The position numbers and the translations under genes are program-made. Source: Lepus europaeus (taxonomy: Eukaryota; Chordata; Mammalia; Lagomorpha; Leporidae). From it: DNA of 64,000 nucleotides. Positions 1-18,050 of this stretch are shown here, piece by piece. Position 1 is the stretch's first letter; every line of letters begins with the position of its first letter. Location of the stretch: positions 63,541,097-63,605,096 of the forward strand of contig NC_084836.1 in the NCBI RefSeq assembly GCF_033115175.1. The letters run 5' to 3'. Below the pieces are notes generated by a model. It was not told the DNA's origin. It saw nothing but the letters and a program-made list of their open reading frames with translations, and did not search any database.

Positions 1-89
1 TCCAGTAGGAGGCGGGCCGGGCAGGGCGGGGCCTGGAGCGGGCGGCCAGGCTGCTGTGGGCACTTACTCTGCCTGCCTCTCCGCCGCAG

Positions 90-197
90 GTCGGTGTCCT
101 GAAGGCGCTGAGCAGAACCGAGTGCGCAACAAGCTAAAGCGGCTCATAGCCAAGAGACCGCCTTTGCAAAGCCTGCAGGAGCGGGGACTGCTCCGAG
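90..197 (+). CDS. ARHGAP9: ARHGAP9 exon: basic linker before the GAP domain
   Basis: The acceptor is ccgccgcag and the donor is gtgagc. The exon encodes NRVRNKLKRLIAKRPPLQSL and ends one base into an Asp codon. It is the leftmost ARHGAP9 exon in the window. Confidence 0.9.
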
Positions 198-3100
198 GTG
201 AGCTGGGCTGTGCCTGCTGGACTAACTGCTCCTTCGTGCTTGCCTGATTTTGCAGGCATCAGCCCATTGCGTGGATGGGAGCGTGGCAGCGCGGCTCAGA
301 ACTGCTGCCCTTCCCAGAGCTGGCTCAGAGTTTCCTGAGAATATCACTTTTCCCACTACTTGGGAGGGTTTAGGGGCCGGGGAGTTGAACCTCCTTGCCT
401 GGGCCTGGCACAGCGGCAGGAAGGCCAGCCCCACGTGGGAGAAGGGCTGAGAAGGGCTTCCTGGAGTGACTGCTGGCCCTGGCGTCCCACCTCCTACTGT
501 TCCTCCCCAGACCAGGTGTTTGGCTGCCAGCTGGAGTCACTGTGCCAGAGGGAAGGCGACACCGTACCCAGCTTTGTGCGGCTCTGCATTGCTACTGTGG
601 ATAAAAGAGGTCATTTCTCCAGACGCCCCAGTAGCTCCCCTTCCACAGGCCAAGACCTGCAGCTCTCCACCTCCTCCTGCCTGGTCTTCCTCCTGCCCTC
701 CCCTCTCCCCGCTCAGATCCTCAGGGGCCCTGCCCCACCCACACCTGAGCACAGGTGCCCCTGTCTGCTCCCTGCCTCCTCTCCTAGGTCTGGATGTGGA
801 TGGCATCTACCGGGTGAGCGGGAACTTGGCTGTGGTCCAGAAACTCCGCTTCCTGGTGGACAGAGGTGAGAAGGCTTGGGGCGGGTGGTGGTGCTAAGAA
901 TGGCCCGTCTCAGAGCCATGTGCAGCTCCAGCTGAGGGGGCTGGCGGGACTGGGAGGGTTTCGGGCTGGAACCCCACGTCTGAGCTTCTGATCTCTCCTC
1001 ACCCATGTTGCAGAGCGGGCCGTCACCTCCGACGGGAGGTACGTGTTCCCAGAACAGCCAGGACAAGGTACTTACTTGGAAGCCCCCCCCCGCCCCCGCC
1101 GCCTCCTGTATTTTCCCTGCTCCCCGGATTCCCCCACGTGCCGCTCCTGGGGGTGGGGTCCTCATCCCCACCTTTGCCGGCTTTCCCGGTCCCTCTCCTC
1201 CCAGAAGGGCGACTGGATTTGGACAGTGCTGAGTGGGAAGACATCCATGTGGTCACCGGAGCTCTCAAGCTCTTCCTCCGGGAGTTGCCCCAGCCTCTGG
1301 TGCCCCCCACGCTGCTGCCCCATTTCCGTGCTGCCCTTGGTAAGAGTTGGAAGCTTGGCGCGTCACACCCTCATTGGGGCGAGCATGGACGTTCCCTTCC
1401 GCGCTCTGTCCCATTCTGACACAGAGAATAACTCTGGACTCAGGTGCCACCTCCAGTTGTCGTTTGTGTGGCATGTTTAGAGGACAGAATTGACTCCTGA
1501 GGCTACAGAAGGGTTACATGAAAAAGAAAGCTGTGATAGAGGAATGATGCCTTTCCCAGGCGTGAGGGAGAGTGGTGAATTGACCCACCCTGTTCTAGCA
1601 CTTTCCCTAACCTCACTCCCATGCTGTCTTTGCTCTCTCTCTCTCTCTGTGTGTTTAGCACTCTCCGAATCAGAGCAGCGCCTCTCTCAAATACAAGAAT
1701 TAATAGGCTCAATGCCGAAGCCCAACCATGATACTCTGCGGTACCTCCTGGAGCATTTATGCAGGTCAGGGAGACTGAACAACTTCGTTTATGCTGGGCA
1801 GGGTGGAGGGGGGTGTGCGGCAGGAAGTCTGTTCAGGTGGGGTGAAGGTAGGGAAGTGTAAGGCACAGGTCGGGGAGATAGTAGGCACTTAAAAAAAAAT
1901 CATGGGAATCAGGCGAAGGCATGTGGCGCAGTTAAGGTGCCGCTTGGGACACCCACGTCCACCTCATCAGAGAGCCTGGGTTTTAGGCCCAGCTTTACTT
2001 CCATTCCAGCTTCCCACTAGTGCATACTCTGAATATCGGCAGATGATGGCGCAAGTCCTTGGAGCCCTGCCGCCCACATGGAAGACAAGGATGGCGTTTC
2101 AGGCTCCAGGCTTTGGCCTGGCCCAGCCCCAACTTTTATAGACATGTGGAGAGTGAACCAGCAGAGGGAAGAGCACTCTCTGCATGTCCTTCCATCTGTC
2201 TCTCTGCCTTTCAAATAAATGAAAACAATTTTCATGGAAAAAAGAAATTAAATGATATTTATGTGTTACAAAATTTTTTTTGATGCACAGGTTTGGTTTT
2301 GTTTTAATATTTATTTATTTGAAAGACAAAGTTACTGAGAGAGAGAAAAAGAGGTGGAGAAAGAGAGACAGACAGACAGACAGAGATCTTCTATTCACTG
2401 GTTCACTCTGCAAATGGCCACAATGACCAGGGCTGGGCCAGGCCAAAGCCAAGAGCCAGGAGCTGGGAGCTTCATCCGGGTCTCCCATGTCGGTGTAAGT
2501 GCCCAAGCACTTGGGCCATCTTTTACTACTTTTTCTCAGAAAACTAGCAGAGAGTTGGATTGGAGTGGAGAAGCCAGGACATGAACTGGTACCCATATGG
2601 GACGCCAACACTGCAGGTAGCAGCTTAACTTGCTGCACCACAGCACCAGGCCCCCACTCAATGCACAGATATTTGTTAATAACAGATTTTTCATCAGTTT
2701 TTGAAGGCCCCTCCTATTACCAGGGTCGAAGCCTTTGGAAAGTTAACATCAAATGGGGGAAGGAGGCAACAAGCCCAGGGATGCTGTGAGAGAAGCAAGG
2801 GAAATCTCACCTCTTCCTTCCCTCTGCCTCGGTCTCCCGCTGGGGTGGGAGTGATGGCACGTCTGCAGAAAGGGGATGGTCATTTGAATCACAGCGTGTG
2901 AGATTGCAGGCAAGGAGGACTGTAGGGACTGTCCCTAAAGCTGGGAAGCAGCAGCCGGACCCCAGGCTGGACCCTCAGGTTGTATCCTGAACGTGTCTCC
3001 CCTGGTCCATCCTCACGGCCTCTTGGGGGGCTCCCTCCGTGGTTCCTTCAGCCACCACGTGGAGGGGTCCCAGAGTGAAGTCTTGCTTGGCCAACCCTCC

Positions 3101-3340
3101 TAAGGCTTGGATCGCCTTGAGTGGCAAGCTGCTGCCTCACATCCCCTTCCCTTGGCCTGTGTCCACAGGGTGATAGCACACTCAGATAAGAACCGCATGA
3201 CCCCCCACAACCTGGGAATTGTGTTTGGACCCACCCTGTTTCGGCCGGAGCAGGAGACGTCGGATCCAGCAGTCCACGCCCTCTATCCGGGGCAGGTAGT
3301 GCAGCTGATGCTCACCGACTTCGCCAGCCTCTTCCCCTGA
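90..3340 (+). CDS. ARHGAP9: Rho GTPase-activating protein 9, C-terminal part
   Basis: The protein stimulates GTP hydrolysis by Rho-family GTPases (Cdc42 and Rac in the human protein) at the membrane of blood cells. Seven coding exons are visible: 90-197, 511-609, 788-865, 1014-1067, 1205-1339, 1659-1764 and 3169-3340. All are flanked by AG/GT and stay in frame. They encode a basic linker (NKLKRLIAKRPP) and a complete RhoGAP domain: the GIYRVSGN motif with the arginine finger, LKLFLRELPQPL, and the NRMTPHNLGIVFGPTL motif. The chain ends DFASLFP and stops at 3338-3340. The amino-terminal SH3, WW and PH regions of the family lie left of the window. Exon text matches remembered human ARHGAP9 almost residue for residue. 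No AATAAA follows the stop on this strand, so the 3' UTR end is unresolved. The gene converges on GLI1. Confidence 0.95.
511..609 (+). CDS. ARHGAP9: ARHGAP9 exon: start of RhoGAP domain
   Basis: It encodes DQVFGCQLESLCQREGDTVP and continues through FVRLCIATVDKRG, the first helix of the GAP fold. The acceptor is tcctccccag and the donor is gtcatt, a weak GT context. Confidence 0.9.
788..865 (+). CDS. ARHGAP9: ARHGAP9 exon with the catalytic arginine finger
   Basis: It encodes LDVDGIYRVSGNLAVVQKLR. The Arg of GIYRVSG sits at the arginine-finger position of RhoGAP proteins and is intact. The donor is gtgaga. Confidence 0.93.
1014..1067 (+). CDS. ARHGAP9: ARHGAP9 short exon
   Basis: This 54-base exon encodes RAVTSDGRYVFPEQPGQ. 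It has phase-1 junctions like its neighbours. The acceptor is gttgcag and the donor gtactt. Confidence 0.88.
1205..1339 (+). CDS. ARHGAP9: ARHGAP9 exon: GAP core
   Basis: It encodes EGRLDLDSAEWEDIHVVTGA and then the conserved LKLFLRELPQPLVPP helix that helps form the GTPase-binding surface. The donor is gtaaga. Confidence 0.93.
1659..1764 (+). CDS. ARHGAP9: ARHGAP9 exon
   Basis: It encodes ALSESEQRLSQIQELIGSMP and KPNHDTLRYLLEHLCR. The acceptor follows a (CT)n polypyrimidine run at 1631-1650, an unusually pure tract. The next intron, 1765-3168, holds two SINEs. Confidence 0.92.
1904..2232 (+). repeat. CSINE, old and diverged
   Basis: The head resembles gggaatcaggcgaaggcatg and the copy ends cctttcaaataaatg. 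It lies in ARHGAP9 intron 1765-3168 and is clearly diverged from the younger copies. Confidence 0.75.
2302..2655 (-). repeat. CSINE in ARHGAP9 intron
   Basis: It reads from a reversed tail (tatttatttatttgaaagac) through a GA-rich stretch to the head, which ends in ggcccc. It faces the preceding copy. Confidence 0.82.
3169..3340 (+). CDS. ARHGAP9: ARHGAP9 terminal coding exon
   Basis: It encodes VIAHSDKNRMTPHNLGIVFG followed by PTLFRPEQETSD and the terminus DFASLFP. The Asn of NRMTPHNLGIVF, which contacts the GTPase in known GAP structures, is present. The stop is at 3338-3340. Confidence 0.94.
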
Positions 3341-3581
3341 CCAGGCAAGGAAGGGAGCAGCTGTCCGTTGGTCACCCTTTGGTGGTGGTGGCAGGGTGTT
3401 CTGAGATCGTCGCTTCGAATCCTGTTTCCTGAATGACTATGTGAGAGGAGAGGCTGGGAAGGGGTGAGGGAGCTGCGCGGCAGGGCCTGGGAGAGCCAGC
3501 CACACCTCTTGTTCCCTGTGCCACCTTCCCCAAGATAACACGTAAAGCAGCACAGAGCGGCACTCTCTCTGGTGCAGTTCC

Positions 3582-3587
3582 TTTATT
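3582..3587 (-). terminator. GLI1: GLI1 polyadenylation signal
   Basis: AATAAA is read on the minus strand, 185 bases past the GLI1 stop. It would give a short 3' UTR of about 200-215 bases ending near 3560. It is the only canonical signal close to the stop. Confidence 0.75.
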
Positions 3588-3771
3588 ATCAGGAAGCAGT
3601 GTCATGTTCAAATTCCTCTCCAAAACATATGCAGACTATGTACAGTCTCCAGCCTGGCCCTCCCATTCCTGTGCCATCGGATGCAGGGGCCATGGCTCCT
3701 CTCCCTGACATCTCTGGAGGGATGGAAACCCTGTAGGAAACGGGGGTCTGTGATGGCCGCGTACCCCCACT

Positions 3772-11439
<7,668 letters not shown>

Positions 11440-11618
11440 GGTGGAGGAGGCAGGGACGCTGCAGAAGGGAAAGGTAGAACCTCAGGTTATCAAGGTGGAG
11501 GGAATTAGCGAAGGTCCCTTCATGATCTCAGGCACAGGACCCCGGGCAGGGCTGTCTCTGTTCCCCCAGGCCCTCAAAGGTGTCTTCCCTGGAAACCAGG
11601 TTGAAAAGAGCACCACTC

Positions 11619-11932
11619 GGGGTGGGCATTTGGCCAGCAGTGAAGCCACTGCTTGGGCTGTCTGGATCCCATGTCAGAGCACCTGGATTTGGGTCCTGCC
11701 TGTCCCAGCTCTGCCCCCTGTTCCAGCTTCCTGCTAATGTGCACCCTGGAGGGCTGTGGTAGTTGGGCCCCTGCCACCCACATGGGAGAAGTGGATGGAG
11801 TTCTCAGCTTCTGCCATTGGCTTGGCCTGGTTCCAGGTTTGCCAGCATTTGGAGAGTGAACCAGCAGATGGAAGCTCTGTGTGTGTGTGTGTGTGTGTAC
11901 GTCTGTGAAATAAATAAATAACCAACAAATAA
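11619..11932 (+). repeat. CSINE in GLI1 intron 1
   Basis: The head is ggtgggcatttggccagc. The tail contains a (GT)n run at 11879-11898 before aaataaataaataacc. Confidence 0.82.
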
Positions 11933-13690
11933 GCATCCTCCTGCCAGGGCCGGGGTTAGGGTGAATGCCCCAAGGGATAAAGGCCTTCTTGCAGTCTTGG
12001 AGATCTTTTTGGTAACTGGGTCTGAGCGTTAACCCCCATAGGTGTGTATGTGTGGATAGGGGGTGTTATGGACTAATCGTGCCTATTCAAGCTTCAGGTG
12101 ATTTTCTGCTTCTTGCTCTGACAGGGAGCCAGCTTTGAAGGCTGGGCTGCGGGCACTTAGGGAGGGTCTGACCTAAGCCCCAGGAGGCTCGCCTCCTTTC
12201 CTTCACTGGCCCCCGCGCAGACAGCCTACAGTCTCCCCAGTATCCAGCAGGAGGAGCCCTCGCCACAGTCCAGACAGGCCGGCGGGGTCAGGAGCGAGCA
12301 CGGAAGAGCTAGGGCTCTCTTAGGTAGAGAACTCTGAGTAGGAGTGGGTCAGACTTCTGGGGGAGCCTCCCGGGACTGGTAGGTATGCAGGACAGAAGCT
12401 GACGTTGTCCTGCCGTGGTTTGGATCTGGGCCCACTTAGCCTTTCGGTGTCTGGTTTTTGGGGAACAGGAAAAGAACTCTGAGGGAAGGCATTAAGGAGA
12501 ATGAAAAACAAACTCATCAGCCACTCGAAAGTAGTGAGGAAGAAGCGGGTGCTGCTGTCTGCTTTTCTCCTCAAACTCCGGTTCATACTCCACCCCGGGT
12601 TTTCCGGGCTTCCGGGAGCGAGGGTGGGGCGGGGCGGGGCGGGGCGGGGTGGAGAGCCACCGGGAGCGGGCCGGCCGGCGCGGTGGGTGATCCCGGGATG
12701 CTGGGATTTAGGGTGAGGGAGGGGTAACACGGGGAGCGGAACTCGGACCCCAAGACCCGGCCCGAGCCCCGCAACCAGGGCCGTACCCTTCCTAACCCCT
12801 CCTCCTTCAGCCGACCCCCCGGATCCAGCACCGGGGACCTCCCAACTCGACCTTGGCACTCAAGTTGGAGGCGGGGGGCACAGCTGGCTGGCAGCTGGGT
12901 GGGGGGGCCCGTCTCCCGCCTCCTTCCTCTATGACTCACTCAGGGAAAGGAGGCGGACTCGTCAAGGACCCCCCCCCCCGACGCCAACGAGACTCCCCCA
13001 AACGTGCCCACGCGGTGGTCCTCCTGCCCCAGCGCCCAGCCGCCAGCCAGGCGCGATTGGAAACGGGGCGACATCCCTCCCCGCCCACGCGTGCTGCGGC
13101 CCACCCACGTCTCCCTTTCGCACTAGTGGAAGCACAAGGTCGCCGCCCGCTTTCCCAGCGCCGGGACACTTGGGAGTGGGTGAGGGTGCGGGGTGTGGTG
13201 GGGAGCTCCCCGGCTCCCGCGCCGGAGCCCGGCTCGCCAGAGTGCCCCCTCGCACCCCCGCTCCCCAACTCCCAGGAGCCGGCCCCGCCCCCTTCCCCGG
13301 TCCCGCCTTCCCCGCCCCCGTGCCTCCTCGGCCCACCCAAGTCGCCGCCGCAGGCTCTGGCTGCAGACGGCTCCGCTTCCCCCGCCCGCCCCGGGAGCCC
13401 AGTCGAGCGAGCCATAGTGTGTGTGTGGGGGGGGGGGGGGATGAGGGGCGGGACACATTCTTCCCTCCTCCTCCTCTCCGTGCATCCCGAAAGCAGGCAG
13501 CGGCGCCCTGGGGAGCACTTTTGGAGAGTGGGGATCCCCGTGGTGGGGTGGCAAAGCAAGAGAATCCTTAGACTATAGGGAGGGGAAAGAGACGGGGTAA
13601 ATAAAACAAGGTGTGTGTGTGTGTGTGTGGACACCTCGGGTTCCCGGCAGCCCAAGGGTTAACCCTTTCGGACCCCCGGGAACCCCCTAG

Positions 13691-13698
13691 TGACGTCA
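13691..13698. promoter_or_regulatory. Perfect CRE palindrome
   Basis: TGACGTCA lies within GLI1 intron 1, in the CpG-rich region. It matches the full CREB/ATF site. Function is inferred from motif and location only. Confidence 0.5.
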
Positions 13699-14015
13699 AG
13701 GGCGGGGTCTGCGCGTCGGGCGGGGATGCCGGGGAGATAATGAGGGGGGGTCTCGGGACCCCGCCCCCCTAGGGAAAACCACCCTGACGCCGGCCTTCGC
13801 GTCTCCCCGGGAAACGGCCAGGTCTTCGCCCTCCACTGGAACTTACGGGCCTATGCTAAGAAGACCCTAGCTCGCCAGCCCCCTAAAACCCTCAGCCCTC
13901 CGCCGCTACGGGGTCCCCTTTCTCTAATCCTGCCCCCAAAGCTGGCTACCCAAGGTTGATTGTTTCGGGGTCAAGGGGCCTGAAAGAGGCTTCAGAGCGG
14001 GGAGCCAGGGCAGGC

Positions 14016-14024
14016 AGGGTGGTC
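14016..14024 (-). promoter_or_regulatory. GLI-site-like motif, one mismatch
   Basis: Read on the minus strand it is GACCACCCT, one base from the GLI consensus GACCACCCA. It lies in GLI1 intron 1 and may be an autoregulatory site. Confidence 0.3.
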
Positions 14025-14830
14025 TGAGCCAGAGGAGGGGCTTGGGTTCGCAGCTCCCGTTTGGGCGGGGGGCCAAGCGGGATATATAGGCTGGCAATGG
14101 CCGGTGGTCCCGCCTAGCCCCAGTAGGGGTCTCCCTGCGGCTGGCTTCAGCTGCCCCGGTGGTCCAGAGGTCAGAGGGTCAAGAAAAGGTCTCCCCAGCT
14201 CCTCTTAAGCGGCCTGCCCCATAGCCCTAGAGGCTCGGGAGCCCAAAATTCTTTGGGGTCTTTCTAAGGCCTAGTTAGACCTTGGACAGCCCCGCCAGCT
14301 CCCGGCCTAGTCCGGAAGACGCTCGCGTCCCGCATCTGCAGGCGCATCGCCACAGCAGGTCGGGGGCTCAGGCCCAGCAGGCTCCCCGTGGTTCTGCTGC
14401 CTCACACACACCTAAGCCCACCCCACCTGGAGCGCCCTCCTTCGGGGTGCCCCGACGTCCTCATGCCTGGCGCTCAAGATGCTACCTGGAGTTCCCGCTC
14501 CACCCTGCAGACCCCAGGCCAGCCACCCCTCCAGCCTCGAGAAAGTGAGATGTTTCTAACACAGGGGAGTGGCGGAGACAGACAAAGAGACCCACGGTTG
14601 CCCGAGACAGAGACACGCAGACTGTCAGAAGAAAAAAAGAAGGGAATGAAGAGATACAAACGGGGGGAAAAAATTCCCCCAGACTTCCTAACAACTCACC
14701 CCGGGCTCGCCCACCCCCATTCTGTCCCTGCACCCCAGGTCTCCCTCCAGGCAGGGGTGAACACCTCGGAAGCAGCGCATCCCCCTCCCCCACCGCTCCC
14801 AGGTGGTCCCCCGCCCGCCCCCCTTCTCAC

Positions 14831-14888
14831 CTCCGTCTGGGCGCTGGGCTCGGGATGCGCGGTCCAGGGCAGGAGTCTGGGCTGGGGG
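14831..14888 (-). other. GLI1: Probable GLI1 non-coding exon 1
   Basis: On the minus strand the sequence ends GCGCCCAGACGGAG followed by the donor GTGAGAAG. The text (CCTGGACCGCGCATCCCGAG and so on) closely matches the start of the human GLI1 mRNA as I remember it. The 5' boundary is approximate. It contains no start codon in use; translation begins at 11439. Confidence 0.7.
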
Positions 14889-15007
14889 GTGTGCGGTGGG
14901 GAAGGGGGGCGGACAGGGCCACGGCAGCGCAGCCTCGGTGCCACCCCCACCCCCCAACCTGGCCCCCCAGCCCTCCCGCCGGCCCAGCCAGCCGGGCCGC
15001 GAGCCGG

Positions 15008-15016
15008 GACCACCCG
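15008..15016 (+). promoter_or_regulatory. GLI-site-like motif upstream of GLI1
   Basis: GACCACCCG is one base from GACCACCCA and lies about 120 bases upstream of the probable transcription start. GLI1 is a known target of the pathway it serves, so autoregulation is plausible but untested here. Confidence 0.35.
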
Positions 15017-15282
15017 CGAGAAGCGCAAACTTTTTTTTTTCCCTTTTGCAAAAACTTTTCCTCGCTCTAGCCGCTGGCGCGCCGCCTCTCTTCCCGCTCG
15101 CCCCTCGCCTCCCTCCTATCTCCCTCCCTCCTGCCGTTCTGGAGGGTGAGGCGGGGTGGCTGGGAGCGAGAGAGGGGGTGCCGGGCTTATTGCACCCCCA
15201 GGACCCCCAGGATCCTCCCCCTCCCTTGAGGGACCCTATACTGCCTCCCCCCCCCCCGCTGAACACGCTGCTGGTGGTGGGC

Positions 15283-15292
15283 GGGAAATCCC
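15283..15292. promoter_or_regulatory. NF-kB-type palindrome upstream of GLI1
   Basis: GGGAAATCCC fits GGGRNWYYCC exactly. It overlaps a GGCGGGAAA half that resembles an E2F site. It is about 400 bases upstream of the probable GLI1 exon 1. Confidence 0.4.
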
Positions 15293-15320
15293 GGTCTGGA
15301 TCCGCGGATCGGCTGTCCAC

Positions 15321-16339
15321 GAAGAGGTCCTGAGCCAGAGCCAGAAAGACCGAGGGAAATACTGTGGGGCGGGGGCAAAAGAGAGAAGTTCATCTGGCAA
15401 AGATCATATTCGAGGCAGGGTCGTCCACACTGACGGATGCGAACTGAGCATCCTGCCACCCTGTGGTTTATCTGCAGGTCTAATCCTCTGGGAGAGTTGG
15501 GGTTGGGGGCTAACCGAGTTGAGGAGTTGGGGGGGGGGGACTCTGGAGAAAGTTTCGGGGTCTACGGAGTAGAAAGGAGAGGAGAAGCGGCCGAGGCTCT
15601 GCGTGCGAGGTGCGCCTCCACAGCGTCGCTAAGGAGCCGTGGGTCTGCAGCACCTTTCCCAGGAAACGCCCTCTCCTCCTCGAACCTCTGCAGGCTGCGG
15701 CCACCTCCGCACCTCTCTGCCGCCCCGCGCTCTTTCCGCTCTCCAAGGCTTCCTGCTCCCTCTGCTGGCCCTGCTTGCACATGACACTCTCTCTGCGTTT
15801 GGAGGCGGAGGAGACCGGGAGGACCCACGGAGCCCGCGCCCAGACAGCTGCCTCCCCCAAAGCCCAGTTAGGAGCCCAGAGAAGCGGCGGGGCCCAGCGT
15901 CAGAGGCTGACGGAGGAGTGCCCTGTCCCTCTGGGTTTGTATTGCCGTGGTGACCGGATGGCGGGGAGGGCGCAGCTATTTCGTCCTGGGGAGAGGAAGG
16001 ACTCCCTTCCCGGTTCTGTCACCTCCCTGGCAGACCTGGCACACCTTAGCTCTGCGTCCAGGAGCCACCTACTTGAGCTGAGAGTGAGGGCCTGTTAACA
16101 GTCGGGTTGGGGGGTCCAGGGAGGGGAAGACCAGGAGAAGCAAGGGGAGGTCTGGGCCCCACAGGAGTCACTGGGGGGTGGGACGGGGTGGGGGAGGTCC
16201 CCGTGCAGCCTGCCTCCCGCACAGTGTCACCCAGAGGGTCGAGGGCCTGCCCAGCTCGTTCAGGCCGCATCAGTGGCCACCAGGAAAAGAGATCCCACTC
16301 ACGCTCCTGTCCCAGCCGGGTGTCCCTTCTCCTAGGACT
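15321..16339. other. GLI1 upstream flank, no gene seen
   Basis: This is moderately GC-rich unique DNA without SINEs. I find no exon with a convincing open frame and splice sites, and no RNA gene. Confidence 0.55.
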
Positions 16340-16484
16340 CATTTATCAACTTATTTCAGGGCAGAGACAGAGACCCAGAGCTCCTAACCGTTGTTGTTGA
16401 TTCATTCCCAAAATGCAAGCTGGGAACTCAATCCAAGTCTCTCACTGGGGATTTGAACCCAGGGACTTAGATATGGGATGTGAA
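16340..16484 (-). repeat. CSINE fragment
   Basis: It contains caaaatgcaagctgggaactc and an internal part ending gatttgaacccagggactta. It is an incomplete, diverged copy at the left edge of a four-copy cluster. Confidence 0.6.
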
Positions 16485-16485
16485 C

Positions 16486-16820
16486 TTTTTTTTTTTCTTC
16501 TTTGCTTTTCATTTCTTTATTTATTTGAAGGGCAGAGTTACAGAGAGAGAGAGAGAGATCTTCCATCCTCTGGTTCAATCCCCAAATGGCTGCAATGGCC
16601 AGAGCTGGACCGATCCGAAGCCAGGAGCTAAGAGCTTCTTCCCGGTCTCCCACCCGGGTACAAGGGCCCAAGCACTCGGGTCATCTTCCACTGCTTTCCC
16701 GGACCATTAGCAGAGAACTGAATCAGAAGAGGAGCAGCCAAGACACAAACCAGTGCCCATATCAGATGCTGGCATTGCAGGAGGCAGCTTTTACCTGCCA
16801 TGCCATGGCACTGGCCCCAA
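16486..16820 (-). repeat. CSINE, second in cluster
   Basis: It starts with an 11-T run and runs through gggcagagttacagagagag to the head, which ends ggcactggcccc. Confidence 0.85.
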
Positions 16821-16822
16821 TA

Positions 16823-17137
16823 TTTTTTTTCCAAGATTTATTTATTTGAAAGACAGAGGTATGGGGTGGGGGAGAGAGAGAGGGGGAGAGAGAGAGAGAG
16901 AGAGAGCGCCTCCATCCATTGGTTTACTCCCAAAATGACTGAAACAGTGGGGTCTGGGCCAGGCCAAAGACAGGAGTTAAAACTCCATCATGGGTAACAG
17001 AGACCCAAGCACTTGGTCCATCTTCCACTGCTTTCCAAGTCACATTAGCAGGGATCTGGATTGGAAGCAGAGCAGCCAGGACTCAATCAGGGCTCACGGG
17101 TGGCGACTTAACCGGCTGCTCCACAGCGCCCGCTCCG
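16823..17137 (-). repeat. CSINE, third in cluster
   Basis: It abuts the previous copy. It has a GA-rich stretch at 16867-16907 and a head ending cacagcgcccgctcc. Confidence 0.83.
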
Positions 17138-17202
17138 AGGGTTGTGGTCATCTTAACTGCAGAGACGAACATCCACGGGTCCAGAGGAGCTGATTTATTT
17201 AT

Positions 17203-17479
17203 GCATTTTTAAAGATTTATTTATTTGAAAAACAGTTACAGAGAAAGGAAGAAAGAGAGAGAGATATCTTCCATCCACTGGTTCACTCACCAAATGACTA
17301 CAACAGCCAGGGCTGGATCAAGCAGAAGCCAGGAGCCTGGAACTCCATTCGGTCTCCCATGTGGGCGGCAGGGGCCCAAGCAGGTGGACCATCTTCTGCT
17401 GCTTTCCCAAGCACGTTAGCGGGGAGCTGGATGGGAAGCAGTAGCGTAATCCACAGTGCCACGATGCTGGCCCCCCCAA
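17203..17479 (-). repeat. CSINE, fourth in cluster
   Basis: It begins ttaaagatttatttatttga. The copy is shortened near its head and ends gatgctggcccccc. Confidence 0.82.
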
Positions 17480-17688
17480 GAGGCTGTTTTAGAGCACCCC
17501 ATTTTCTTCTCTCCACCCAGTTCTGTAGGTCAGCAATTTTGTTTTCAAGATCTCTACATGCCCTTAGAAAGTATTGAGCTTTGGTTTGTGATTTATATCT
17601 ATCAATTCACCATATTAGACATTAAAATGTAAAAAACTTGTGACATAAGAATGCACAAGCACACATTCCGTTAACAATGATGTCAGAG

Positions 17689-17959
17689 TGGCCTGCATTG
17701 TGGCGCAGTAGTTTAATCCTCTGCCTGTGACACCAGCATCCCATATGGGCACCTGTTTGAGTCCTGGCTGCTTCTCTTCCAATCCAGCTCCCTGCTAATG
17801 AGCCTGGGAAGGCAGTAGAAGATGGTTCAAGTGCTTGGGCCCCTGCACCCACGTCGGAGACCTGGATGAGGCTCCTGGCTCCTGGCTCCTGGCTCCTGGC
17901 TTTTACCTGGCCCAGCCCTGGCTGTTGCAGCCATTTTGGGGAGTGAACCAACAGATAGA

Positions 17960-18003
<44 letters not shown>

Positions 18004-18050
18004 CTATGCCTTTCAAATAAATAAATAAATCTTTGAAACAACAACAAAAG
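17689..18050 (+). repeat. CSINE between GLI1 and INHBE
   Basis: It has a full head (tggcctgcattgtggcgcag), an expanded ctcctgg repeat at 17874-17899, a (TC)n run at 17962-17999 and the tail aaataaataaataaatc. Confidence 0.87.

Larger units (their letters stand above)
11459..14830 (-). other. GLI1: GLI1 intron 1, CpG-rich promoter-side intron
   Basis: It joins the probable non-coding exon 1 to the first coding exon. Apart from the SINE at 11619-11932 I recognise no repeat. From about 12590 it becomes very GC- and CpG-rich, with tandem GC boxes at 12625-12652, C- and G-runs at 12970 and 13429, and (GT)n at 13611-13630. I see no coding exon. Confidence 0.7.
12590..15320. promoter_or_regulatory. 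GLI1: CpG-rich promoter region of GLI1
   Basis: CpG is frequent, GC boxes recur (ggggcgggg in tandem near 12630), and no SINE interrupts 11933-16339. It surrounds the probable non-coding exon 1. The GC-rich character is strongest at 12590-13830 and 14780-15140. Confidence 0.7.

Noticed and set aside
14083-14093. gatatatagg as a TATA box in GLI1 intron 1
   Set aside because: It lies about 750 bases inside the intron. The probable GLI1 start is in a CpG-type, TATA-less promoter, and no exon follows at the right distance.
12853-15333. Long overlapping Pro/Arg/Gly-rich ORFs around the GLI1 promoter
   Set aside because: High GC removes stop codons by chance. Frames on both strands overlap, lack domains and have no matching splice sites.
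17874-17899. Direct repeats that could suggest a CRISPR-like array (also 28190-28222)
   Set aside because: These are 7-base expansions (ctcctgg or gccagga) inside SINEs with no spacers, in a mammalian genome.
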